Source: Acidobacteriota bacterium (GTDB lineage: Bacteria > Acidobacteriota > Terriglobia > UBA7540). Taken from it: a stretch of 64,000 nt of DNA. Below are positions 52,267-59,571 of the stretch, one piece after another. A program made the translations under genes and the position numbers. The notes under the pieces were generated by a model. It saw nothing but the letters and a program-made list of their open reading frames with translations. It was not told where the DNA came from and made no database searches. The stretch spans positions 1 through 64,000 of the forward strand of contig JAJYLL010000009.1 in NCBI GenBank assembly GCA_021787735.1. The letters are read 5' to 3'. Position 1 is the stretch's first letter. Every line of letters starts with the position of its first letter.

Positions 52267-53055
52267 ATGCAATTTGATGTCGTTACTATTTTCCCGGATT
52301 TTTTCGGGAGCATTCTGGTTCACGGAATGTTGAAACGGGCCGTGGCCGGCGGGCAACTGGCCGTCCGGCTGCACGACCTTCGGGACTTTTCGGAAGACCG
52401 GCACCGGACAGTGGACGACCGCCCGTTCGGCGGCGGGCCGGGGATGGTTTTTAAGCCCGAGCCCATTTTTCGCGCGGTAGAAGCGATCAGGGCGGAGGCG
52501 GCGGACGTTCCGGTGATTCTCCTGTCGCCGCAGGGCCGCTTGTTGCGGCAGCCGGTTGTGGAAGAACTCTCGCAGCGCTCGCGCATCGTGCTCATTTGCG
52601 GGCGCTACGAAGGCATGGATGAGCGCGTTGCGGAATCGCTGGCAACCGATGAGCTCTCCATCGGAGATTATGTTTTAAGCGGCGGAGAAATTGGCGCTGC
52701 CGTTGTCATCGAATGCGTCACCCGGCTGATTCCGGGCGTGCTTGGCAACGAGGAGTCTATCGTGCAGGACTCGTTCGGCGGGGAAGAATTTTCCGGAGAG
52801 CCATCGGGCCGCCGGCTGCTCGATTGGCCGCATTACACAAGGCCCGCTGAGTTCAGAGGAATGCGCGTCCCGGAAGTTCTGCTTTCCGGCGATCACGGCG
52901 AAATCCGCCGCTGGCGCCGCCGAAAGGCGCTTGAAAAGACTTTTCGGAAGAGGCCGGAATTGCTGGCCGACCTTCCGCTTGACGACGAGGACCGGCAGGT
53001 TCTCGAGGAATTGAAGCAGGCATCATGGCTGCCCGTTTCGCCGCAGCAAGGCTGA
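52267..53055 (+). CDS. trmD: tRNA (guanine37-N1)-methyltransferase
   Basis: This 262-residue SPOUT methyltransferase makes m1G37 in tRNAs for Leu, Pro and Arg. MQFDVVTIFPDFF is the N-terminus, RPFGGGPGMVF lies near 50, LICGRYEGMDERV near 108, and LSIGDYVLSGGE near 128 forms the trefoil-knot SAM site. RRLLDWPHYTRPAEFRG follows. I start at ATG 52267, the family-typical start; the TTG 52249 of the track adds six residues. Confidence 0.96.
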   Translation: MQFDVVTIFPDFFGSILVHGMLKRAVAGGQLAVRLHDLRDFSEDRHRTVDDRPFGGGPGMVFKPEPIFRAVEAIRAEAADVPVILLSPQGRLLRQPVVEELSQRSRIVLICGRYEGMDERVAESLATDELSIGDYVLSGGEIGAAVVIECVTRLIPGVLGNEESIVQDSFGGEEFSGEPSGRRLLDWPHYTRPAEFRGMRVPEVLLSGDHGEIRRWRRRKALEKTFRKRPELLADLPLDDEDRQVLEELKQASWLPVSPQQG

Positions 53056-53136
53056 AGTCAGTTTCCGGCAGCCGTGGCCGGGATTTTGTGAGAAAGATTC
53101 ACACCAATTTTTATCTGAAGATGGAGCGTTAGGACA

Positions 53137-53493
53137 ATGAGCATCGTTGCAAAAATCGAACAGGAACAACTGAAGAATGACATCCCGCACTTTCATGCGG
53201 GAGACACCGTGCGAGTGCACGTGAAGATCAAGGAAGGCGACAAAGAGCGCATCCAGGTGTTTGAAGGCACCGTGATGGGGCAGCACCGCGCTCAGAACCA
53301 CTCCACCTTCACCGTTCGCAAGATTTCTTTCGGCCACGGTGTCGAGCGAATTTTCCCCCTGCACTCGCCCGTTATTAACAAGATCGAGCGAGTCCGGGTG
53401 GGGCGTGTTCGTCGTGCCAAGCTGGGCTATCTGCGTTCACGCCGCGGCAAGGCTGCGCGTATTCGCGAGGCCCGTTCGGAGCGGGAAGGTTAG
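53137..53493 (+). CDS. rplS: 50S ribosomal protein L19 (bL19)
   Basis: This 118-residue protein lies at the 30S-50S interface. [22 protein letters not shown] and VFEGTVMGQ are the family blocks, then [40 protein letters not shown]. Order and strand after trmD are the usual ones. The start is preceded by AGGA. Confidence 0.97.
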   Translation: MSIVAKIEQEQLKNDIPHFHAGDTVRVHVKIKEGDKERIQVFEGTVMGQHRAQNHSTFTVRKISFGHGVERIFPLHSPVINKIERVRVGRVRRAKLGYLRSRRGKAARIREARSEREG

Positions 53494-53572
53494 TCGGCGG
53501 CCCCACCCGGCTAGTGGCAATCGGCGGCCTTTCCGACCGCCATTTTGGGGCGGAACTCCTGGTTGTTATCCC

Positions 53573-54247
53573 ATGCCGCGACTGTGCACACCGAAAGGCC
53601 TGGAATGCTCCTCGCGGCTGGAGTCTTGCCTCGTTCGCCGGGGATTAAAACTTGTAGCAGGTACTGATGAGGCCGGGCGGGGTTCACTGCTCGGCCCTCT
53701 TTATGTGGCGGCCGTGATCCTTGATGCCGCACGGCCTATTCATGGCCTGAACGATTCCAAGAAACTCTCCTCGCAGGCGCGCACCCGTTTCTCCGCTGAA
53801 ATACGCGATAAAGCCCTTGCTTATCAGGTGATAGCCGTTCCCGCAAAAGAAGTTGACTACCTGAATGTGTATGAGGCCACGCGGCAGGCGATGATCCGTG
53901 CCGTGCTGGCTCTCGATCCCTTGCCGGAGTTTGTGCTGGCGGACGCGATGCCCTTGCAGAACGGTCGCAAGCCGGGCTTTTCCCTTCCTTACTGGCCGCT
54001 GATCCATGGTGACGCGCGCTCGGTTTCGATTGCGGCCGCCTCAATCCTGGCCAAAGTTGCCCGGGATGAACATCTGGACCAGCTTGACCGGCAATATCCG
54101 CAGTATGGCTTGGCGCAGAACAAAGGCTATGGAACGCGGAACCATCTGGAAGCCCTGGCCCGCTATGGCCCCTGCGCTGAACACCGCCGCACCTACCAAC
54201 CCGTGAAGGACATGCTTTCTCCCGGCCTGCCGTTTGGCCCTGCCTGA
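53573..54247 (+). CDS. rnhB: Ribonuclease HII
   Basis: This 224-residue enzyme removes ribonucleotides and RNA primers from RNA/DNA hybrids. AGTDEAGRGSLLGPLYVAAV near residue 28 gives the catalytic Asp-Glu pair, NDSKKLS follows, ADAMP supplies a further Asp, and ASILAKVARDEHLDQL is the conserved helix with the last acidic ligand. I start at ATG 53573, 80 bases after rplS; the longer track ORF overlaps rplS. Position after rplS is common in bacteria. Confidence 0.94.
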   Translation: MPRLCTPKGLECSSRLESCLVRRGLKLVAGTDEAGRGSLLGPLYVAAVILDAARPIHGLNDSKKLSSQARTRFSAEIRDKALAYQVIAVPAKEVDYLNVYEATRQAMIRAVLALDPLPEFVLADAMPLQNGRKPGFSLPYWPLIHGDARSVSIAAASILAKVARDEHLDQLDRQYPQYGLAQNKGYGTRNHLEALARYGPCAEHRRTYQPVKDMLSPGLPFGPA

Positions 54248-54283
54248 TTGATCCTTGTCCTCTGCCTTCCTGTGCCCCGCCGG

Positions 54284-54292
54284 TGTTATACT
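54284..54292 (+). promoter_or_regulatory. Extended -10 promoter element of pyrC
   Basis: TGTTATACT (TG-n-TATACT, 5/6 in the hexamer) lies 36 bases before pyrC with no good -35 box, as expected for extended -10 promoters. Confidence 0.4.
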
Positions 54293-54327
54293 CTTCTAAC
54301 CAACCCTAATTTTCCGAGGTGATTTGA

Positions 54328-55605
54328 GTGGCACGATTGCTGATTCGAAATGGACGTGTAATTTCGCCCGCGGACGAGCTGGACGGCCAACTTGACCTGC
54401 TGATCGAGGACGGCGAGATTCGCGAAATCGCGCCGAAGCTTTCCGGCCATGCCTACGAAACCCTCGATGCCGGCGGACAGATTGTCGCGCCGGGCTTTGT
54501 GGATATTCATGTCCATTTGCGCGAGCCAGGCGGAGAGGTTTCAGAAACGCTGGAAACCGGGCTTCGCGCTGCTGTGGCGGGCGGCTTTACCTCCGTGTGC
54601 CCCATGCCGAACACTCGACCCGTGAATGACAACCCGGAGCTGACGAGCTGGCTTGTTCGCCGATCAGAAGAATTGAAACTGGCCCGAGTTTTTCCCATTG
54701 CCGCCGTCACGATGGGAAGCCAGGGAGAAACGCTGACGGACTTCGCGGCGCTCGTGGCTGCGGGCGCCGTGGGATTTTCAGACGACGGAAGGCCCGTAAA
54801 AACAGAATCGCTGATGAAAGAAGCCCTCAAAAAAGCGAAAGACCTTGGGGTGCCGATTATCGACCACTGCGAGGTGCCGGAACTGAGTGCGGGCGGGATC
54901 ATCAACGAAGGCGTCTACTCCAAAGCCCTGGGCCTGCGCGGCATCCCGAACAGTGCTGAAGACGACTGTATTGCGCGGGACATCAGGATTGCTGCGGCCA
55001 CTGGTGGGCGACTGCACGTGGCGCACCTGTCAACCGTGGGCGGCGTCCAGATGGTGCGTGAAGCGAAAAGCCGGGGATTGCAGGTGACGTGCGAGGTCAC
55101 GCCACACCACTTTAGCCTGACTGACGACGCCGTCCGGCGCTACGGTACCCATGCCAAGATGAATCCTCCACTTCGCAAGACTGCCGATGTTGAGGCCGTG
55201 GTGGCGGGCATTCAGGATGGCGTTGTGGATGCAATCGTCACGGACCACGCGCCTCACGCGGCGGAATTGAAATCGCGGCCCATCGCAGAAGCGCCCTTCG
55301 GAGTGATCGGCCTTGAAACCTCACTGGCGCTTGGCCTCAAACAATTGGTCCACTCAGGAAAAATCACGCTCAGCCAGTTGATCGCGCTGATGACTTCGAA
55401 ACCCGCGCGCATCATCAACAAGCCAGTTGGCCGCATCCAGGTGGGAGGCGTTGCGGACCTGACCCTGCTTGACCCGGACCTCGAGTGGACTTATCGCGCC
55501 GCCGATGGCTACTCCAAGAGCCACAATTCACCGTTTGACGGTTGGGAGTTTCGGGGCGCCGTTACGGCCACGATTGTCGGGGGGCGGACCGTTTTTCGGC
55601 GATGA
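54328..55605 (+). CDS. pyrC: Dihydroorotase (class I type)
   Basis: This protein closes carbamoyl-aspartate to dihydroorotate in pyrimidine synthesis. It is a 425-residue amidohydrolase with VDIHVHLREPGGEVSETL (metal HxH), the FSDDGRPV loop, DHCEVPELS, HVAHLSTVGGVQ and DHAPHAAELKS. The length and motifs fit the multifunctional or class I type. It starts with GTG after GAGGTG. The pathway partners in the window are pyrB (42 kb away), pyrE and pyrF (next on the opposite strand). Confidence 0.95.
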   Translation: MARLLIRNGRVISPADELDGQLDLLIEDGEIREIAPKLSGHAYETLDAGGQIVAPGFVDIHVHLREPGGEVSETLETGLRAAVAGGFTSVCPMPNTRPVNDNPELTSWLVRRSEELKLARVFPIAAVTMGSQGETLTDFAALVAAGAVGFSDDGRPVKTESLMKEALKKAKDLGVPIIDHCEVPELSAGGIINEGVYSKALGLRGIPNSAEDDCIARDIRIAAATGGRLHVAHLSTVGGVQMVREAKSRGLQVTCEVTPHHFSLTDDAVRRYGTHAKMNPPLRKTADVEAVVAGIQDGVVDAIVTDHAPHAAELKSRPIAEAPFGVIGLETSLALGLKQLVHSGKITLSQLIALMTSKPARIINKPVGRIQVGGVADLTLLDPDLEWTYRAADGYSKSHNSPFDGWEFRGAVTATIVGGRTVFRR

Positions 55606-55782
55606 GCAGCGACGGCTACCCTTGTTGCCACCTTCCGCTTGACTTTCTCCACTTCGCGTCCTAACGTACTCCTGCCGGCTGAATTTGCCAGCCGGGACTT
55701 GCACGAACCCCATCACAGACGGGACCCAGCCCTTTGGGCACGATCGGCTGTTGCGGGACTGAACCCGTCGAGGCAGGTTGAC

Positions 55783-56874
55783 ATGCCCGCACCGCTCTCT
55801 GCGATCGACGCGATCTCGCCCGCATTTGACCGGACAAAGCGGGAACTTTTCAAGCCCTTCCGGATCGGCTTTTGGCTGCGAATGGCGCTGGTTGCGCTGG
55901 CTACCGGCGAGTTTTACGGCGGGGGCGGCTGGGGCGGAGTGCACTTCAATCTGCCGTCTTCGAGGCGACTGTTGGCGCTCCAGACCGGGATGGCAATGCC
56001 TCCCGTTGAGGTCCTTAAGCACTACCTTCCATTGCTTGCTCTTCTCGTGCCGCTTGTGTTCGTCCTCATCTTTTTGTGGATCTACATTTCGAGCGTTTTC
56101 CGCTTTGTTCTCTTTGACTCGGTCTTGACAGACCGTTGCGTCATCAAGGAGCAATGGAGCAGGTGGCGCTCACAAGGATTGAGCTTCTTTCTCTGGAGGA
56201 TTTGTTTCGGGCTGGGTGTGATGTTGTCCTTCGGGATACTGGGCGGAGCCGGCTTCCTGGCCGTTTTTACAAGTGGCGCCCTCAAGAACCCGCGCCAGCA
56301 CGTAATGTTCCTGGTCCTGGGCGGCATTGTCGCCGTCCTGGTGCTGCTCGCCTTCGTCATCGCGGCGGCCCTGATTGCGGTGTTTGCCAGGGATTTTGTG
56401 GTGCCGGTGATGGCGCTCGAAAATGTGGGAGTTGTTGAAGGGTGGCGGCGGGTGATCCCCATGCTGGCCGCTGAGAAGAAAGCCTACGCCGGATATGTTC
56501 TTATGAAAATTGTCCTTGTGGTGGGCAGCACCATCCTTTTCGGCATTGTTACCGTGGTTGCAGTCTTCTTGCTCTTTCTCCCGCTGTCGCTCGCCGGCGT
56601 CGCTCTCTACTTTTTTGCCAAGTCAGAGGGGCTACTGTGGAGTTTTCCTGCGGTTGCTGTTGCAGTGATTCTTGGGGCGGCTGCGCTGGCGGCAATTCTT
56701 TATGTGATCGCCTTCATTTCGGCTCCGGCCATGGTGTTCTTCCAGGCTTACGTGATCGACTTCCTGGGGTCGCGGTACGCAGCGTTGGGCGACAGAATTT
56801 CTCCGCCGCTAGTGCCGCCCACGCCGGCCGTGCCACCGTCTTTCCCGGACACCGGCGTTTTGCCGGCCGGTTAG
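55783..56874 (+). CDS. Polytopic membrane protein of unknown function
   Basis: This 363-residue protein starts MPAPLSAIDAISPAFDRTK, an amphipathic N-terminus, and has about six to seven membrane helices in three groups (about 85-120, 145-215 and 245-320). The tail is Pro-rich (VPPTPAVPPSFPD). AFDRTKRELFKPFRIGFWLRM resembles the start of DUF4013/DUF7544-type glycerophosphoryl-diester or permease-like membrane proteins, but I cannot name it with confidence. ATG 55783 follows GAGGCAGG. Its stop overlaps that of pyrE by four bases on the other strand. Confidence 0.75.
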   Translation: MPAPLSAIDAISPAFDRTKRELFKPFRIGFWLRMALVALATGEFYGGGGWGGVHFNLPSSRRLLALQTGMAMPPVEVLKHYLPLLALLVPLVFVLIFLWIYISSVFRFVLFDSVLTDRCVIKEQWSRWRSQGLSFFLWRICFGLGVMLSFGILGGAGFLAVFTSGALKNPRQHVMFLVLGGIVAVLVLLAFVIAAALIAVFARDFVVPVMALENVGVVEGWRRVIPMLAAEKKAYAGYVLMKIVLVVGSTILFGIVTVVAVFLLFLPLSLAGVALYFFAKSEGLLWSFPAVAVAVILGAAALAAILYVIAFISAPAMVFFQAYVIDFLGSRYAALGDRISPPLVPPTPAVPPSFPDTGVLPAG

Positions 56875-57467
56875 GTTAACTTCGTTGGCTTTGGAGTTCC
56901 GGGGCGGCTGCCGGGTTTCACTGCAGGCTTGCCTTCCTTGCAAAGCGGGCAAATATCGGGGTCGTAGGTTTTTACATCCAGCGTAACGAGCGCGGCTTTG
57001 GGAACGGTGAACTCAGTCTTGCCGCCGCTGCGATCAACGAGCGCACCGACTCCGACCACCTTTCCTCCGGCATCTTCGATGCATTCGATGGTCTCGCGGG
57101 TGGATTTCCCCGTGGTGATCACGTCTTCTACCACCAGCACCGGCTCGCCTTCTTCCAGGCGAAAGCCGCGGCGCAGGGTCATCTTGCCGTCCTGGCGTTC
57201 AGTGAACATTGCCCGAACACCCAGCGCGCGGGCAACTTCATGCGCTACGATCACACCGCCCAGCGCCGGCCCAACCACGGTCTTTGCTCCCAGTTCGACC
57301 AGCTTGGGTGCCAACGCAACACACAACTGCTCTGCCACCCGGGGTTGCTGCAATACCAGAGCGCACTGAATGTAGCGGTCACTGTGCAGGCCGGACGAGA
57401 GGATGAAGTGGCCTTCCAGCAGCGCGGAGTACTCTCGGAAAATGTTGAGAACTTCGGTTTCAGTCAT
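56871..57467 (-). CDS. pyrE: Orotate phosphoribosyltransferase
   Basis: This protein makes OMP from orotate and PRPP. The 198-residue length is normal. FILSSGLHSDRYIQCA lies near residue 21, VVGPALGGVIVAHEVARALG near 63, FTERQDGKMTLRRGF next, and VLVVEDVITTGKSTRETIE near 111 is the PRPP loop. A CPLCKEGKPAVKPGSR tail with two Cys is appended, an extension seen in some lineages. It lies 29 bases after pyrF, and the two form an operon pyrF-pyrE. Confidence 0.96.
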   Translation of the reverse strand: MTETEVLNIFREYSALLEGHFILSSGLHSDRYIQCALVLQQPRVAEQLCVALAPKLVELGAKTVVGPALGGVIVAHEVARALGVRAMFTERQDGKMTLRRGFRLEEGEPVLVVEDVITTGKSTRETIECIEDAGGKVVGVGALVDRSGGKTEFTVPKAALVTLDVKTYDPDICPLCKEGKPAVKPGSRPGTPKPTKLT

Positions 57468-57496
57468 GGATTGTCCTATTCAGAATGTGGAATATG

Positions 57497-58213
57497 TCAG
57501 GAGGATTGCTGCATTTCCTCCAGAACGGCTGCGGCTGCCGCTGCCGGGTCCGGGGCTCCTGTGATGGGACGCCCAATCACAAGATAACTTGCGCCGGCAT
57601 CGAGAGCGGCCTTGGGAGTTGCGGTCCGGGATTGATCGTTTGCAGCAGCGCCCGCCGGACGAATTCCAGGCGTCACAATCACAAAATCCGGGCCGCATTC
57701 CTTGCGCAGAGCGGAAACTTCCCTGGCGGATGCCACGACGCCGTCCAATCCCTCCGACTGCGCCATGCGGGCCAGTCGCAGCACCGCGCTCTCGGGCGGG
57801 CCAGCGATGCCGAGATCTTCAAGGTCCTCCGCCGCCAGACTGGTGAGGATGGTTACGGCCAGGACCAGCGGGCGAGACCGGTCGCCGGATGCTCCTTCCG
57901 CGGCGCCTTCCAGTGCTGCCTGCATCATCTTTTTCCCACCCAGGGCGTGAATGTTCAGCATCGTCACGCCCATCTTTGCCGCTGCTCGGCAGGCTCCCTT
58001 TACCGTATTGGGAATATCAAGGAATTTGAGATCGAGAAAAACCTTTTCGCCGGAATCGACCAGATAACGGGCCAGCATGGGGCCTTCCGAGGTGAAGGCT
58101 TCCATGCCTACCTTGAACATGCCGGCGCGCCCGCGCAGCTTGTCCGTCATTTGCGCGGCGGCCTCGGCGGTATTGAAATCCAGCGCAACGATCAGTTTGT
58201 CTCGAACCTGCAT
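57497..58213 (-). CDS. pyrF: Orotidine 5'-phosphate decarboxylase
   Basis: This protein decarboxylates OMP to UMP. It is a 238-residue TIM-barrel enzyme with IVALDFNTAEAAA near residue 8, VFLDLKFLDIPNTV near 58 (catalytic Asp-Lys-Asp), IVTPGIRPAGAAANDQSR near 175 and YLVIGRPITGAPDPAAAA near 211. It is first in the pyrF-pyrE pair. Normal length and complete motif set. Confidence 0.97.
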   Translation of the reverse strand: MQVRDKLIVALDFNTAEAAAQMTDKLRGRAGMFKVGMEAFTSEGPMLARYLVDSGEKVFLDLKFLDIPNTVKGACRAAAKMGVTMLNIHALGGKKMMQAALEGAAEGASGDRSRPLVLAVTILTSLAAEDLEDLGIAGPPESAVLRLARMAQSEGLDGVVASAREVSALRKECGPDFVIVTPGIRPAGAAANDQSRTATPKAALDAGASYLVIGRPITGAPDPAAAAAAVLEEMQQSS

Positions 58214-58599
58214 TGCATTCTCCTGTTTACCGCTCTTCGGGCGCGACAGAACGCTGTGGCACGAATTGAAAGGTAAACAGAAATTGTAAAGTGACGCGGG
58301 GAAAAACTAAATAGAAAAACTTCGTCTTCCTGCGTGACGTGCAGGCCGGCCGGTGAAGTTCGGGCGGGTCCCGCATACGTTCCGGCGTTTGGAATGTGTG
58401 CGTTTCGCAGAAAGATCTTTTCACCACCCATCGCGAGACTGCGGACGTCAATAGGCAGAAAGCGGTAGGCAGAAGGCGGAAGCCAGGCAGGGCATCGGAG
58501 TTGTTGTCTAATACTTGGGGGTTCTCTTCAGGGTAGGGCTACACTGCTGCTGAATCGCATACATCGCAAAGGCGGCGACCTGTGCGCCACCGCGTCCTT
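58214..58599. other. Intergenic region upstream of pyrF and downstream of the secreted-protein pair
   Basis: Apart from a short imperfect direct repeat (AGGCAGAAAGCGGT / AGGCAGAAGGCGGA near 58454) I see no gene, RNA or terminator. The ORF at 58508-58738 is a shadow of the gene on the same strand. Confidence 0.35.
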
Positions 58600-59571
58600 T
58601 CACTTGCGCCGGGCGCCCGGGCGCGCACACTCGTACTTCTCTGTATATGGCTCTCCGATCCTCTTTAGCCAGAGGCCCCGTGCTTCTGAGCAGACTGCAT
58701 AGTTCGGTGAATTCCAGAGATTGTGGATTTCCTCCCAAGCCTTCGGGGCGGCCATCTCGCCAAGCGAACGCAAGCCCAGGACAGCAATATCTGTGTCCGG
58801 CGATTTTGCCCAGTTAATCGCCTGGTCCAGGCCAGCATTTCTATCTCCTAGGATGACGTGCTGGTACCTCAACTGCACGAACCCAATCTCAGCAAGCTCG
58901 ATGTCGGGAGTGCTAGGGCCAAGTTCTCCAGGGTTTTCCTGCAGGAGCCTTCGAGGGACATTGATTCGTATCCAGTCAAAGACGCGTTCCAGGTAGTCCA
59001 GATGAGGAATGACGACATCCCGATAGAACTCGGGGTACCGCGGACTAACGTCCTCCGGCTTGCCGCCGTGGAACGCGTATATCGTGTACCAGTAAACAGG
59101 GTCCGTAAACGCACCTCTGTAATTAACTAACTTGCGGCATATAACCTCGTCTAGTCCGCTCCCGCCAAAATCCCCCAGAGATGCTGCAAGCGTGCCGTTG
59201 GGTGCCCCTAACCAAGTTACGTCGAACCTCGAGACGCCGGTCGGATAAACCGCCTCTAACCATCCTTCTCTTGTTTTCAAGGATGCAACCAAATATGCCC
59301 TCCCGTGCTCAAGGTCAGCGAAGCGAAACTCGAGCACCTCAGTCGGTACCACCACAGGACCGCCGCCCAGGGAGTCGAGGAACGCTCCGATCTGCTTTTT
59401 GGGAAGCTTATTGGCGGCCAGCGCCTGCGCGGGCGTTATAGGCCATTTGAACGACGGATGGCCTTGAAGCACCGAAATCGTCTGCGCTTCTACGCTAGCG
59501 ACAAGGAGCACGGTTGTCAGAAACACAGGGCAAGCGACCTTATTGAATGCTATTCTCCACATTGTTAACAT
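58600..59571 (-). CDS. Secreted protein of unknown function, overlapping the large secreted protein
   Basis: This 323-residue protein has a signal peptide at about 1-28 (ending VASVEA-QT). The mature part holds WLEAVYPTGVSRFDVTW, DFGGSGLDEVICRKL and VYWYTIYAFHGGKPEDVS, suggesting a beta-rich N-terminal half. The helical second half contains a HEAT-like DIAVLGLRSLGEMAAPKAWEEI. I have no family name. The chosen ATG 59571 lies inside the end of the 960-residue gene (32-base overlap), so the two are translationally coupled and probably cooperate. The next ATG (59562) is equally possible. Confidence 0.7.
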   Translation of the reverse strand: MLTMWRIAFNKVACPVFLTTVLLVASVEAQTISVLQGHPSFKWPITPAQALAANKLPKKQIGAFLDSLGGGPVVVPTEVLEFRFADLEHGRAYLVASLKTREGWLEAVYPTGVSRFDVTWLGAPNGTLAASLGDFGGSGLDEVICRKLVNYRGAFTDPVYWYTIYAFHGGKPEDVSPRYPEFYRDVVIPHLDYLERVFDWIRINVPRRLLQENPGELGPSTPDIELAEIGFVQLRYQHVILGDRNAGLDQAINWAKSPDTDIAVLGLRSLGEMAAPKAWEEIHNLWNSPNYAVCSEARGLWLKRIGEPYTEKYECARPGARRK

